Assembly: GCA_017470905.1 (NCBI GenBank)
Contig: JAFUXL010000011.1
Span: 62,001-126,000 of the forward strand
Origin: Ruminococcus sp.
GTDB lineage: Bacteria; Bacillota; Clostridia; Oscillospirales; Ruminococcaceae
Length of the DNA: 64,000 nucleotides
Direction of reading: 5' to 3'
Made by a program: the position numbers and the translations under genes. Under the pieces are notes generated by a model. It was not told the origin of the DNA. It did not search any database and was given only the letters and a program-made list of their open reading frames with translations. Positions 52,157-60,901 of the stretch are shown here, piece after piece (the stretch's first letter is position 1; every line of letters begins with the position of its first letter).

Positions 52157-52157
52157 C

Positions 52158-52194
52158 AAAAGAGCCGTCCCCCGAAAGGGGCGGCTCTTTTTTG
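52158..52194 (+). terminator. Terminator of the RHH locus
   Basis: AAAGAGCCG and CGGCTCTTT arms with internal CCCC/GGGG pairing, followed by T6. Confidence 0.92.
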
Positions 52195-52313
52195 TATTCG
52201 GTTTTGTGTTCAAAAACGATGCACATTTTGCCTCTTTTTTAACTCTATACTTTTGAAAATATATGTGTTACAATAGAATTGCAGTAAGGTTTAAGGCGGT
52301 TTGGGGTTTATGA

Positions 52314-52547
52314 TTAAATGGCTCTTTCTATTTCGCTGACAATTTCACTCATGTTTACATCGAGGGCAACGGATATACGGTAAAGCGTTTCAAGTGTGGG
52401 CTTGCGTTCTCCCCGTTCTATTGCGCTCAGATGAGTTCTTCCTATATCGGCGAAGCCGCTGAGAACCTCCTGCGAAATGCCCTTTCTTTTACGGAAGTCT
52501 GCGATTACCCTGCCGACAATTCTGGAGTCAAGTGTCGGATTGTACAT
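52314..52547 (-). CDS. XRE-family regulator (small)
   Basis: 77 residues from the ATG at 52545-52547. HTH: RVIADFRKRKGISQEVLSGF, ADIGRTHLSAIERGERKPTL, then LYRISVALDVNMSEIVSEIE. It is a single-domain Cro-like protein. The ribosome binding site is weak (AGGCGTGAT). It diverges from the small genes at 52.7-53.4 kb and could regulate them. Confidence 0.85.
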   Translation of the reverse strand: MYNPTLDSRIVGRVIADFRKRKGISQEVLSGFADIGRTHLSAIERGERKPTLETLYRISVALDVNMSEIVSEIERAI

Positions 52548-52603
52548 ATTATCACGCCTGATAATATGATATACCAACAAAATAAAAATTTTGAATACAT
52601 ATG

Positions 52604-52632
52604 TTGACATTTTGGCTTTTTTGTGATGTAAT
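52604..52632 (+). promoter_or_regulatory. Promoter of the 52.7-53.1 kb small genes
   Basis: TTGACA (52604-52609), 17-bp spacer, TGTAAT (52627-52632). Confidence 0.7.
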
Positions 52633-52707
52633 GCAGTTGTAATAAATTATGGTAGTGGTGCTTTTGAAAACGACTGTTACATTTAACGAAGGGAAAGAGA
52701 CAGGGAA

Positions 52708-52803
52708 TTGGTAAGAAAAATTGACAAGTACAAGAAAAGCAAGAAAATCAGCCGTGTTGAGACTGCCTTAGCTGTCGAAAATGCGGTGAACGGAAAGGAG
52801 TGA
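52708..52803 (+). CDS. Possible 31-residue basic peptide
   Basis: TTG start, reading VRKIDKYKKSKKISRVETAL and ending NAVNGKE. Very basic at its N-terminus. The start has only a loosely placed purine run (GGGAAAGAGA) upstream. Its last codons form the GGAAAGGAG ribosome binding site of the next gene, so its translation could be coupled. It may not be a true gene. Confidence 0.35.
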   Translation: MVRKIDKYKKSKKISRVETALAVENAVNGKE

Positions 52804-52809
52804 AAATAA

Positions 52810-53082
52810 ATGGTAACTACAATTAAAATTGACACCGTTGAAAAGGGCGCAGTTCCCGAAGTGTATGCAAGAGCAATCGAGGAGTTTGAAAAGCTTACCC
52901 GTGAGGAAAACTGTCAGATTTTAAGCGTCACGGCATCGGAGGTTCAACATTCGTTTGCCGCACACAAGCAGGTAATTACAATTGTCTGGACAGGTACTTC
53001 CAACAAGATAAAATCGTCCTATCGTGCCAGCCACGGAGTAGGACTTTTCCCCGGAACTGTTTCATGGGTAGAGCTTGTATAA
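52810..53082 (+). CDS. Hypothetical protein, 90 residues
   Basis: Strong GGAAAGGAG ribosome binding site before the ATG. Predicted alpha/beta: MVTTIKIDTVEKGAVPEVYA, EFEKLTREENCQILSVTASE, then strands with His and Trp. No signal peptide or membrane segment, and no family recognised. It is followed by a family iii inverted-repeat element and a small lipoprotein gene. Confidence 0.65.
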   Translation: MVTTIKIDTVEKGAVPEVYARAIEEFEKLTREENCQILSVTASEVQHSFAAHKQVITIVWTGTSNKIKSSYRASHGVGLFPGTVSWVELV

Positions 53083-53091
53083 GCTGAGGAA

Positions 53092-53178
53092 AATTTTCGC
53101 CCTTGCACTGAGAGTGAACGGAGCGTAGTGAAGTGAACGAAAGTGCAAGATTATAAAGGCGAAAATTTGACGATTTTA
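53092..53178 (+). repeat. Inverted-repeat element before the lipoprotein gene (family iii)
   Basis: From AGGAAAATTTTCGCCCTTGC through AGTGAACG and AAGTGAACGAA to AAGGCGAAAATTTGACG. Ends AAATTTTCGCC are inverted; CTTGCACT/AGTGCAAG pair inside them. It ends 6 bp before the GGAGG of the lipoprotein gene, the same placement as at 29278-29392 and 6163-6212. Confidence 0.75.
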
Positions 53179-53194
53179 AATGGAGGATTATTAT

Positions 53195-53356
53195 GAAGAA
53201 GAGAATTTTTGCGCTGATACTTGCAGTTCTTTCATGTTTTTCAATGCTTGCCCTCACAGGCTGCGGCGGAGGTTCATCATCAACAAGAGACCCCGAGGTT
53301 GAAGCATATGACAGAGAATATATCATAACACATGATATGTTCGGAAATCCCAGATA
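53195..53356 (+). CDS. Small lipoprotein, 53 residues
   Basis: ATG with GGAGG 6 bases upstream. MKKRIFALILAVLSCFSMLA is a signal peptide and LTGC the lipobox, leaving a mature peptide of ~30 residues (CGGG, Ser run, then DREYIITHDMFGN and a short end). It would be anchored to the outer face of the membrane. Role unknown. A strong terminator follows. Confidence 0.8.
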
Positions 53357-53368
53357 ATGAAACAAAAA

Positions 53369-53400
53369 AAGGGCAGACCCGAAGGTCTGCTCTTTTTTTA
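53369..53400. terminator. Bidirectional terminator
   Basis: GGGCAGACC-CGAA-GGTCTGCTC flanked by A and T tracts, between the convergent lipoprotein and cellobiose phosphorylase genes. Confidence 0.92.
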
Positions 53401-53415
53401 TATAAAGAGGAGGAA

Positions 53416-55872
53416 TTAGCCCATTGTAATCTCAACCTCGTGAACGCCGCCCTCACAAGCAGGGATAACATTTCCGTCAACGGCATTTCCGTCAACAGTC
53501 ATGGATTTAACACCCTTGCAAACGTGGTCGGGGTTCTTTACGGTTATATTGAATGCTGCACCACGGAACTTACGCACAGCGGTGAAGCCGTCCCATTCGT
53601 GGGGGATAGACGGGTCAACTTTAAGACCGTCAAATACGGGCTGTACACCGAGGATATACTGCGAAATAGCAACCATATTCCAAGCGGCAGTACCCGTAAG
53701 CCATGAGTTCTTGCCCTCACCGAAACGGCTTGCGTCCTTGCCTGCAATCATCTGACCATAAACGTAGGGTTCAGTCTTGTGAAGCTCGGATATATCCTCA
53801 TTGAAAGCAGGAGCAATCTTGCTGTAATACTCGAAAGCCTTGTCGCCGCGTCCTGCGTAAGCCTCCGCACAGATTATCCATGCGTTGTTATGTGTGAAGA
53901 TACCTGCATTTTCCTTGTAGCCGCCGGGGTATGTGGAGATTTCGCCGTACTGGATATAGTACTTTGTGAATGCGGGATTGTTGAGGACAAGACCGTATTT
54001 CGTATTGAGGTACTTGTCGATAGAATTGAGGGTCTTGATGTCTGCGCCCTCGTCCTTGCCGATTTCAGACATAACGGCAAATCCCTGCGGCTCGATGAAG
54101 ATTTTGCCCTCTTCACATTCCTTGCTGCCCATTTTTTCGCCGTTAGCGTCATAAGCTCTGATGAACCAGTCGCCGTCAAAAGCAGACTCCATGACATTCT
54201 TCTTCATCTTGTCTATTTCAGCCTGAGCCTTTTCAGCTCCTTCGGTTTTGCCGAGATGTTCGAGGATACCTACATAAGCGGGTCCTGCATAAGTAAAGAG
54301 TGCGGCAACCATAACGGACTCTGCAACCTTTGAATATCCGCCCTCTTCGGCGAATTTGGGATTTGTATATGTCTGGAAGCTCTCGCCGGGCTTGTCCGAG
54401 AAGCATGAGAGATTTATGCAGTCGTTCCAGTCGGCACGCATAGCAAGCGGAAGTCCGTGAGGTCCGAGATTATTAACGATATGATAGAATGAAACCGTGA
54501 GGTGGTCGAGCATGGTCTGAGCCTTTGACTCGTCATTGTCATAGGGTACTTTTTCGTCAAGGATAGTCCAGTCGCCTGTCTCCTTGATGTATGCGCCCAC
54601 GGAAAGTATCATCCACAGCGGGTCGTCCGAGAAGTCTCCGCCTATATCGGAATTGCCCTTCTTTGTAAGAGGCTGATACTGGTGGTAGCAGCCGCCGTCC
54701 TCAAGCTGAGTTGCTGCGAGGTCGATAAGTCTCTCTCTTGCCCTGTCGGGAATCTGATGAACAAAGCCGAGAATATCCTGATTGGAGTCACGGAAGCCCA
54801 TGCCTCTGCCGATACCGCTTTCAAAATACGATGCGGAACGTGAGAGGTTGAATGTTACCATACACTGATACTGGTTCCAGATATTTACCATGCGGTTTAC
54901 TTTTTCATCGGGAGTATTTACGTTGAATATGCTGAGAAGCTCGTCCCATGTAGCTTTAAGCTCTGCAAGACCTGCCGCAACCTTTTCGGGGGTGTTGTAC
55001 TTTTCAATCATTGCATAAGCCTTTTCCTTGTTGATAGTCTGACCGTCAGCGAGGAATTTCTTATCTTCGGGATTTTCAACGTAGCCGAGAACGAATATGA
55101 GGGTTTTGCTTTCGCCTGCGCCGAGGGTAATTTCCTTGTAGTGAGAAGCAATGGGCGACCAGCCGTCGGCAAAGGAATTGTTTGCTTTTCCGTTGATTAC
55201 AGCCTGCGGGTCATTGAAGCCGTTGTAAAGACCGATGAAAGAGTCACGGTCTGTATCGTATCCGTCAATTGTATCGTTTACGGTATAGAAAGCATAGTGA
55301 TTTCTTCTGTCTCTGTATTCGGTTTTGTGGTAAATGGTGCTGTCCTCTACTTCAACACGACCTGTCGAGAAATTTCTCTGGAAGTTGGTGCAGTCGTCCT
55401 GAGCGTCCCAGAGACACCATTCAGCGAAAGAGAAGAGCTTGAAGGTCTTTTCGCTGCTGCCCTCGTTCGTGAGGACAAGCTGCTGAACCTCGCCGTCATA
55501 ATTCTGGGGAACGAAGAAAGTAACTTCAGCCTTTAAGTCATTCTTTTTGCCTGTGATGACGGTATAGCCCATACCGTGGCGGCATTCATAGGAATCAAGC
55601 TCTGTCTTGCAGGGCGACCAGCCGGGGTTCCATACTGTGCCGTTGTCGTTTATATAGAAATAGCGTCCGCCCATATCTATCGGAACATTGTTGTAGCGGT
55701 AACGTGTTATTCTTCTGAGACGTGCGTCCTTATAGAAGCAGTAGCCGCCTGCGGTGTTTGAGATGAGCGAGAAAAATCCCTGATTTCCGAGGTAGTTTAT
55801 CCAAGGGTAGGGGGTTTTTGGGGAATTGATGACATATTCCTTATTAGCATCGTCAAAAAATCCGAACTTCAT
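53416..55872 (-). CDS. Cellobiose phosphorylase (GH94)
   Basis: 818 residues, the usual length. [20 protein letters not shown] and [20 protein letters not shown] are the family opening; the catalytic Asp is in [38 protein letters not shown] and [16 protein letters not shown] are further conserved segments. It splits cellobiose with phosphate into glucose 1-phosphate and glucose in the cytoplasm, saving ATP. AAGGAG precedes the ATG. No signal peptide. A mutarotase-like gene lies upstream on the same strand but a promoter and repeat separate them. Cellobiose is favoured over other beta-glucoses by overall similarity only. Confidence 0.93.
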   Translation of the reverse strand: MKFGFFDDANKEYVINSPKTPYPWINYLGNQGFFSLISNTAGGYCFYKDARLRRITRYRYNNVPIDMGGRYFYINDNGTVWNPGWSPCKTELDSYECRHGMGYTVITGKKNDLKAEVTFFVPQNYDGEVQQLVLTNEGSSEKTFKLFSFAEWCLWDAQDDCTNFQRNFSTGRVEVEDSTIYHKTEYRDRRNHYAFYTVNDTIDGYDTDRDSFIGLYNGFNDPQAVINGKANNSFADGWSPIASHYKEITLGAGESKTLIFVLGYVENPEDKKFLADGQTINKEKAYAMIEKYNTPEKVAAGLAELKATWDELLSIFNVNTPDEKVNRMVNIWNQYQCMVTFNLSRSASYFESGIGRGMGFRDSNQDILGFVHQIPDRARERLIDLAATQLEDGGCYHQYQPLTKKGNSDIGGDFSDDPLWMILSVGAYIKETGDWTILDEKVPYDNDESKAQTMLDHLTVSFYHIVNNLGPHGLPLAMRADWNDCINLSCFSDKPGESFQTYTNPKFAEEGGYSKVAESVMVAALFTYAGPAYVGILEHLGKTEGAEKAQAEIDKMKKNVMESAFDGDWFIRAYDANGEKMGSKECEEGKIFIEPQGFAVMSEIGKDEGADIKTLNSIDKYLNTKYGLVLNNPAFTKYYIQYGEISTYPGGYKENAGIFTHNNAWIICAEAYAGRGDKAFEYYSKIAPAFNEDISELHKTEPYVYGQMIAGKDASRFGEGKNSWLTGTAAWNMVAISQYILGVQPVFDGLKVDPSIPHEWDGFTAVRKFRGAAFNITVKNPDHVCKGVKSMTVDGNAVDGNVIPACEGGVHEVEITMG

Positions 55873-55903
55873 AATTTGTACTCCTTTGTCTTATACATTA
55901 CAT

Positions 55904-55931
55904 CAGTTTATCTGAAAACGCAGATAAACTG
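55904..55931 (-). promoter_or_regulatory. Stem-loop or operator at the 5' end of the GH94 transcript
   Basis: CAGTTTATCTG and CAGATAAACTG, perfect 11-bp arms with a 6-base loop, starting within a few bases of the predicted transcription start. It could be a repressor site or a stabilising 5' hairpin. Confidence 0.65.
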
Positions 55932-55941
55932 CACTGAAAAT

Positions 55942-55970
55942 ATTATACCACATATACAAAAATATTACAA
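55942..55970 (-). promoter_or_regulatory. Promoter of the GH94 gene
   Basis: On the minus strand TTGTAA (55965-55970), 17-bp spacer, TATAAT (55942-55947). Confidence 0.7.
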
Positions 55971-56083
55971 TAGATAATTGAAAATTCAAAGTGTAGGTAT
56001 TTCGGGCGATTTTTTGTGCATTTCTTACAAAATATATATTTTTTGTAAAATTAAGGAAAATTTTAACAAAAATTATAAACCAA

Positions 56084-56155
56084 TATTTCAAAATAATACA
56101 CAAAAATTTTTATATTTTGTTCCCCCACCACAGGCAGGGGGAACGATATTTTTTA
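56084..56155 (-). repeat. GC-hairpin repeat (family i), copy F
   Basis: Arm AAAATAATACACAAAAATTT matching copy E, hairpin GTTCCCCCACCACAGGCAGG closing GGGAAC, then ATATTTTTTATA. The last bases overlap the stop codon of the mutarotase-like gene. Confidence 0.7.
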
Positions 56156-57166
56156 TATTTTCGTAAAGAACCTCTGATGTGTGTGGAAAGTCTCCGAGGG
56201 CTTTACCTCTCTGTAGCCCGTCATTTCTGCCGGGAGAGAGAGATTGGGCGCATCAATCATGGCTGTCATCGGTTCGGGACAGAAATAATGATTAAAGCCT
56301 CTGTCGTTCCAGATTATCCAGAAATTGTACTCCTTTGAAACCTCGTAGCACAATTTCTTTCCGCTTGCGGTATCCTCTGCAATGACACCGTGGAATTTTT
56401 CGCCGCCGATGTCGATGTATTCTCCGAAATACATATCATTGTCAACAATCTGCAAAACGGGGCATTTCGTGCCGTTTTTGTATTCCAAATCCCATTCTTC
56501 GGGTTCCTTGAATTTTTCTGTGGGCAGACAGCGTTCGTTAAGCTCGCATTTGTCTCCAATCGGGACGGTAAGACGGATATTTTCTTCCTTTCCGCCGTCC
56601 GCAAAGGGAGCGTTTATAGTTGTGTGCGATGCAAGCGACATGGGGAGGACTTTGCTGTCCGAATTGTTCGTGAAAGTAATATCCTGCTCCAGACCCTCCG
56701 CCGAAAGCGTGAATGTATATTCAGCCGTGAAAGGTACGGGGAGATATTTAAAAAATTCGTCTCTTTCGTCATAGACATATCTTGTCTTTACCCATGCGCA
56801 GTTGCTGTCGGCATTGTATTCAACGACCTCATGCTCTCTTTTGTGGAGAAAGCCGTGAATATGATTGTTATAGGGGGCTTTTTCGTTCACGGGGAGCTGA
56901 TAGACCGCATCGGAGGTCTTTAAAACTCCGTCAGCGAACCTGTTGGGCAGATAGAGCGTAGGCAGTCCCCAGACCTCTGCGGACTGTTTAATGACATCTG
57001 CGGTGTTTCCGCTGTTGAAACGGAAAAATTCCATGCCGTTCTTAATGTCCCTAAGCCTGATTACATTCGAGCCGATACCATAGGCGATGAGAGCCTCGTA
57101 TCCGCCTGCGGCAAGCCGTATGCAGGGAATATCGTTGAATTTAATTTCCTGTGCAGAACTGTTCAT
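56153..57166 (-). CDS. Aldose 1-epimerase-like protein
   Basis: 337 residues of the galactose mutarotase-like fold. NNHIHGFLHKREHEVVEY carries the first His, LASHTTINAPF the second, and HYFCPEPMTAMIDAPNLSLP the Glu region at the substrate site. It probably interconverts alpha and beta anomers of a sugar, perhaps the glucose or cellobiose handled by the neighbouring GH94 phosphorylase. Not a close match to classical GalM, so the sugar is uncertain. Start ATG has AAAAGGA ~10 bases upstream. Its 3' end overlaps a family i repeat. Confidence 0.78.
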   Translation of the reverse strand: MNSSAQEIKFNDIPCIRLAAGGYEALIAYGIGSNVIRLRDIKNGMEFFRFNSGNTADVIKQSAEVWGLPTLYLPNRFADGVLKTSDAVYQLPVNEKAPYNNHIHGFLHKREHEVVEYNADSNCAWVKTRYVYDERDEFFKYLPVPFTAEYTFTLSAEGLEQDITFTNNSDSKVLPMSLASHTTINAPFADGGKEENIRLTVPIGDKCELNERCLPTEKFKEPEEWDLEYKNGTKCPVLQIVDNDMYFGEYIDIGGEKFHGVIAEDTASGKKLCYEVSKEYNFWIIWNDRGFNHYFCPEPMTAMIDAPNLSLPAEMTGYREVKPSETFHTHQRFFTKI

Positions 57167-57186
57167 TTATATCATTCCTTTTTGTA

Positions 57187-57315
57187 TCTCTCCGCCTGCA
57201 GCGGAGAGATATATTTTATATTTTATATCTTTTGTATTGTCTTTTGCTGAATCACAGTTATGTATTTTATTTAATTATGAATTATGCATTGATTACGCAT
57301 TAGTTACGCATTATT
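57187..57315. repeat. GC hairpin and AT-rich palindrome
   Basis: CTCTCCGCCTGCAGCGGAGAG (57187-57207) is a perfect hairpin of the family i core. TTAATTATGAATTATGCATT (57272 on) is the family ii repeat. Confidence 0.5.
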
Positions 57316-57973
57316 TCATGGGGGATCTGCCGTATTGGTTTTCCGTGGGAACGCTCGGCTGACAGAGTATCACGATATTATATATTGCCACTGCCAGGGT
57401 TGCAATTGTGGCGAGTACAAAAAGTATAACCAGTCCGCCTGCTGCATTGGCTGCACTCCTTGAGCCTCCGAAGCCTGCGGCAAATGCCGAGCCGAATGCG
57501 GCAACGCCGAGTATGGCAAGGACAAAGTAAGCGGCATACATGATTATAAGGGGGGTAACATTTTTTCCTGCATCATGAAACCTTCTGAAGCATATCGAGA
57601 GTGAGGGAATAAATGTTGCAAGCTGCCAGACAGTGGTGAGAGCTTTGACTCTTTCGCCCATAAGACCGAGAACGAATCCGATGATAAACATAAAAAGCAC
57701 GGTGTACCAGTATTCGCTCCTTGTGGAACGTCCCGAAAAATTGACATAGTTCTTGAAGTAAAGCTGTATAGCCTCTCCGAAGTTTACATATTTCGGCGAA
57801 CCGTCCGTATTTGCAGTATTCATGTTTATACTGCTGTTAATGCTTCTGTCGATGCTGCTGTCACCGGGCTTGCTGAGATTGACACCGCCGCCGCCTATCG
57901 GCACGGCACTTCCGCAGGCATTGCAGAATTTTGCGTTATCCGAGATTTCGTTTCCGCAGTTGATACATTTCAT
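57311..57973 (-). CDS. Zinc-ribbon DUF805 membrane protein
   Basis: 220 residues from the ATG at 57971-57973 (GAGGTGA upstream). N-terminal zinc ribbon MKCINCGNEISDNAKFCNAC (four Cys), a Gly/Ser linker, then DUF805: FKNYVNFSGRSTRSEYWYTV, four membrane helices, and PSLSICFRRFHDAGKNVTPL. DUF805 proteins are common inner-membrane proteins of unknown role. Stands alone between mutarotase and citrate synthase genes. Confidence 0.88.
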   Translation of the reverse strand: MKCINCGNEISDNAKFCNACGSAVPIGGGGVNLSKPGDSSIDRSINSSINMNTANTDGSPKYVNFGEAIQLYFKNYVNFSGRSTRSEYWYTVLFMFIIGFVLGLMGERVKALTTVWQLATFIPSLSICFRRFHDAGKNVTPLIIMYAAYFVLAILGVAAFGSAFAAGFGGSRSAANAAGGLVILFVLATIATLAVAIYNIVILCQPSVPTENQYGRSPMK

Positions 57974-57992
57974 ATAAATCACCTCATAAATT

Positions 57993-58045
57993 ATTTAATT
58001 CATAATTATCCGCAGTGCATAAGAATATGCACTGTGAATTATGAA
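57993..58045. repeat. AT-rich palindrome with inner stem (family ii)
   Basis: AATTCATAATTATCCGCAGT, GTGCATAAGAATATGCAC and TGAATTATGAAT form a nested inverted repeat downstream of citrate synthase; it may serve as its terminator. Confidence 0.5.
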
Positions 58046-58051
58046 TCGGTT

Positions 58052-59467
58052 TCAGTCCATTCTGTTTTCCATGTCGGTATATTCACGCATGGGAGATATT
58101 GCCTTGTACGCCGGACGTATTATCTTGTTTGAATTGATAAGCTCCTCAATTCTGTGAGCCGACCAGCCTGCAATACGTGATATTGCAAAGAGCGGTGTGA
58201 ACAGCTCATCGGGTATGCCCAGCATTCTGTAGACAAAGCCGCTGTAGAAATCAACATTTGCGCATACACCCTTGTAGATTTTTCTTTCCTCGGCAATAAC
58301 CTCGGGGGCAAGCTTTTCAACGAGGGAGTAAAGTGCAAATTCATCGTGTCTGTTCTTTTCCGAGCTTAATTTCTCGACAAAGCCCTTGAAAACCTTTGCC
58401 CTCGGGTCGGAATGTGAATAAACAGCGTGTCCCATGCCGTAGATAAGCCCTGCCTTGTCAAAAGCCTCTTTGTGGAGAAGTCTTTTCAGGTAGTTTCTTA
58501 CCTCGTCCTCGTCAGTCCAGTCGCTTACATTGTGCTTCATATCCTCGAACATTTTCGCTACCTTGATATTCGCACCGCCGTGCTTGGGACCTTTGAGAGA
58601 GCCGAGAGCCGCAGCGATTGCGGAATAGGTATCCGTTCCAGATGATGATACAACGTGTACGGTGAATGTCGAGTTGTTGCCTCCGCCGTGTTCGGCATGG
58701 AGTACGAGAGCAAGGTCAAGTATTCTTGCCTCAAGCTCGGTAAACTGCTTGTTCGGGCGGAGCATATAGAGAAGATTTTCCGCTATCGAAAGCTCGGGCT
58801 TGGGGTCGTGAATGAATATGCTTCCGCCGTATTTTGAGTATCTGTGAATGTGATAGCCGTATACGGCAAGCTGAGGGAAGAGCGTTATAAGCTCAATGCT
58901 CTGCCGGAGGATATTCGGTATTGTGATGAGGTTGGCTTTGTCATCGTATGAATAGAGTGCGAGGACACTTTTTGCAAGCGTGTTCATCATATTGTCGCTG
59001 GGGGCTTTCATGATTACATCACGGTTGAATGTCGGGGGCAGACAGCGGAAGTCGGCAAGAATTTTCTTGAAAGAAGAAAGCTCGTGGAACGAGGGCATAT
59101 TTCCGAAGAGAAGAAGATAGACGGTTTCTTCAAATCCGAAACGCTTTTCGTTAATGAAGCCCTGAACTATGTCTTCGACATCAATTCCCCTGTAGTAGAG
59201 CTTTCCGTCGCCCGTTTCGGGGTCTACCTGAATGGTGCTTATATTGGTAAGGCCTGCAACAACCCCCTTTCCGTTAATATCACGCAGACCTCTCTTAACG
59301 TCGTACTGCGTATAGAGTGAGGGGTCTATCTTGTAGCCCTCGACAGATTTTTCGGCAAGCTCCGAAATTTCGTCTGTAATGTTTGAAAATTTATAGTTCA
59401 CTATATCGTCATCCCTTTCTTTTTTAATATCCGCATATGTTTCGTTCTGCAAATGAGCATTCAGCAC
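58052..59467 (-). CDS. gltA: Citrate synthase
   Basis: 471 residues. Catalytic residues: His in LVLHAEHGGGNNSTFTVHVV, His in YGMGHAVYSHSDPRAKVF, Asp in GVCANVDFYSGFVYRMLG. Condenses acetyl-CoA and oxaloacetate; in fermentative anaerobes it mainly supplies 2-oxoglutarate for glutamate. The ATG at 59465-59467 has no good ribosome binding site; an in-frame GTG at VNYKFSN, ~22 codons on, follows AAAGGGATG and is a possible alternative start. Confidence 0.94.
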   Translation of the reverse strand: MLNAHLQNETYADIKKERDDDIVNYKFSNITDEISELAEKSVEGYKIDPSLYTQYDVKRGLRDINGKGVVAGLTNISTIQVDPETGDGKLYYRGIDVEDIVQGFINEKRFGFEETVYLLLFGNMPSFHELSSFKKILADFRCLPPTFNRDVIMKAPSDNMMNTLAKSVLALYSYDDKANLITIPNILRQSIELITLFPQLAVYGYHIHRYSKYGGSIFIHDPKPELSIAENLLYMLRPNKQFTELEARILDLALVLHAEHGGGNNSTFTVHVVSSSGTDTYSAIAAALGSLKGPKHGGANIKVAKMFEDMKHNVSDWTDEDEVRNYLKRLLHKEAFDKAGLIYGMGHAVYSHSDPRAKVFKGFVEKLSSEKNRHDEFALYSLVEKLAPEVIAEERKIYKGVCANVDFYSGFVYRMLGIPDELFTPLFAISRIAGWSAHRIEELINSNKIIRPAYKAISPMREYTDMENRMD

Positions 59468-59518
59468 ACATCAGCCGCAGACCTGTCTTTTCCGGACATT
59501 GAAACAGACACTGTATAT

Positions 59519-59547
59519 ATTATACATTATTTTACAAAAATTGTCAA
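59519..59547 (-). promoter_or_regulatory. Sigma-A promoter of gltA
   Basis: On the minus strand TTGACA (59542-59547), 17-bp spacer, TATAAT (59519-59524). Confidence 0.88.
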
Positions 59548-59678
59548 GCATTAAAAAATACTCAATGCATATTATATAAAAATATTTGTCCGGGTGAGAT
59601 ATTTTGTAAATTTCTCTTGCAAATGAGAGCAGAATGTGATATTATATATAATGTGGAGTTTTCAGTTTATCATACTAT

Positions 59679-59816
59679 GATCGAGCAAATTTAAAATTGT
59701 TTGTTATGATATACAAAAAACATAATAAAAAACCCTGTTTCCCACGCCAATGGCGTGGGAAACAAAGACAGAATATGAAAATTTTTGTATATTATTTTAA
59801 AATGTTCATTTATAGA
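59679..59816 (+). repeat. GC-hairpin repeat (family i), copy D (complete)
   Basis: Left arm GATCGAGCAAATTTAAAATT through GATATACAAAAAACATAATA, perfect hairpin GTTTCCCACGCCAATGGCGT closing GGGAAAC, right arm AAAGACAGAATATGAAAATT through TTATTTTAAAATGTTCATTT. With copy E it defines the full unit. It occupies most of the gap before the zinc-ribbon gene. Confidence 0.8.
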
Positions 59817-59839
59817 TACATGAAAAGGGAGTGGTTTTA

Positions 59840-60901
59840 TTGGATGCTGCGGAGTATAAATGTCCGAACTGCAATGCGGATTTGAAATTTGACCTGGCAA
59901 CGCAGAAGGTAAGCTGCGAATACTGCATGAGCAGTTTTACAATTGACGAAATAAAGGAAATATATGCCGATATTCAGCCGCAGGAAAATTCGGCGGAGCA
60001 GGCTGCCGCAGAGGACGATTTTGCAGAGCATACAAATCTCTATCACTGCGCAAGCTGCGGTGCGGATATAATGGCGGAGGACGGTCAGACGGCTCTTTTC
60101 TGCTATTACTGCCACAATCCCGTAATACTTTCGGGAAAACTCACGGGCAGCTATAAGCCCGATAAGGTGATAGGCTTCAAAATAACAAGAGACAGGGCAT
60201 TGGATATGTTCAGGCAGTGGTGCGGAGACAGAAAATTTCTCCCCAAGGATTTCAAATCCGAACAGCAGCTTGAAAAAATGACGGGGCTTTATGTGCCTTT
60301 CTGGGTCGCTGACTGCGATTTGAAAGCCGATTTTTCGGGAATAGGAAGAAGTATCCGCACATGGACTTCCGGCGGATACAGATATACCGAGACAAAGGAA
60401 TTTCAGGTTGAGCGTCACGGCAATATCTACGTCAGCGGAGTCCCGGCAGACGGCGAAAGCAAGATAGAGGATTTGCTCATGGAGTCAATCGAGCCTTTTG
60501 ACTACGGCGAGCTTAAAAATTTTGATATGTCGTATTTAAGCGGTTTCTATGCGGATAAGTACGATGTTGACAAGGCGGCTGTCTTTCCGAGAGTAAAGGA
60601 GCGTGTCACAAAGGCAGGCAGGGACGAAATGCAGAAAACTTTTTCGGAATACACCAGCGTTTCCCCGAATGCCGAAAACTATAACGTGAGAAGTACAAAG
60701 TGGCAGTACATGATGCTCCCCGTGTGGTTCATGTCGTATAAATACGATGATAAGATATATGAATTTGCCCTCAACGGTCAGACGGGAAAGCTTGCCGGTA
60801 CTCCTCCGCTTGACAAGAAAAAATTAAATCTTTTCTGCGTTGGATTATGTGCGGCGATAACATTTCTTGGATTTATTCTGGGAGGGACGGGTATAATATG
60901 A
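59840..60901 (+). CDS. Double zinc-ribbon membrane protein
   Basis: 353 residues from a TTG start preceded by GGGAG. Two N-terminal Cys4 ribbons: YKCPNCNADLKFD ... VSCEYCMSSF and YHCASCGADIM ... LFCYYCHNPVIL. A beta-rich middle (LYVPFWVADCDLKADFSGIG) follows, and one C-terminal membrane helix (VGLCAAITFLGFILGGTGII). Resembles TFIIB-type zinc-ribbon proteins common in Firmicutes; function unknown. ATGA overlap with the next gene indicates they act together. Confidence 0.82.
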   Translation: MDAAEYKCPNCNADLKFDLATQKVSCEYCMSSFTIDEIKEIYADIQPQENSAEQAAAEDDFAEHTNLYHCASCGADIMAEDGQTALFCYYCHNPVILSGKLTGSYKPDKVIGFKITRDRALDMFRQWCGDRKFLPKDFKSEQQLEKMTGLYVPFWVADCDLKADFSGIGRSIRTWTSGGYRYTETKEFQVERHGNIYVSGVPADGESKIEDLLMESIEPFDYGELKNFDMSYLSGFYADKYDVDKAAVFPRVKERVTKAGRDEMQKTFSEYTSVSPNAENYNVRSTKWQYMMLPVWFMSYKYDDKIYEFALNGQTGKLAGTPPLDKKKLNLFCVGLCAAITFLGFILGGTGII

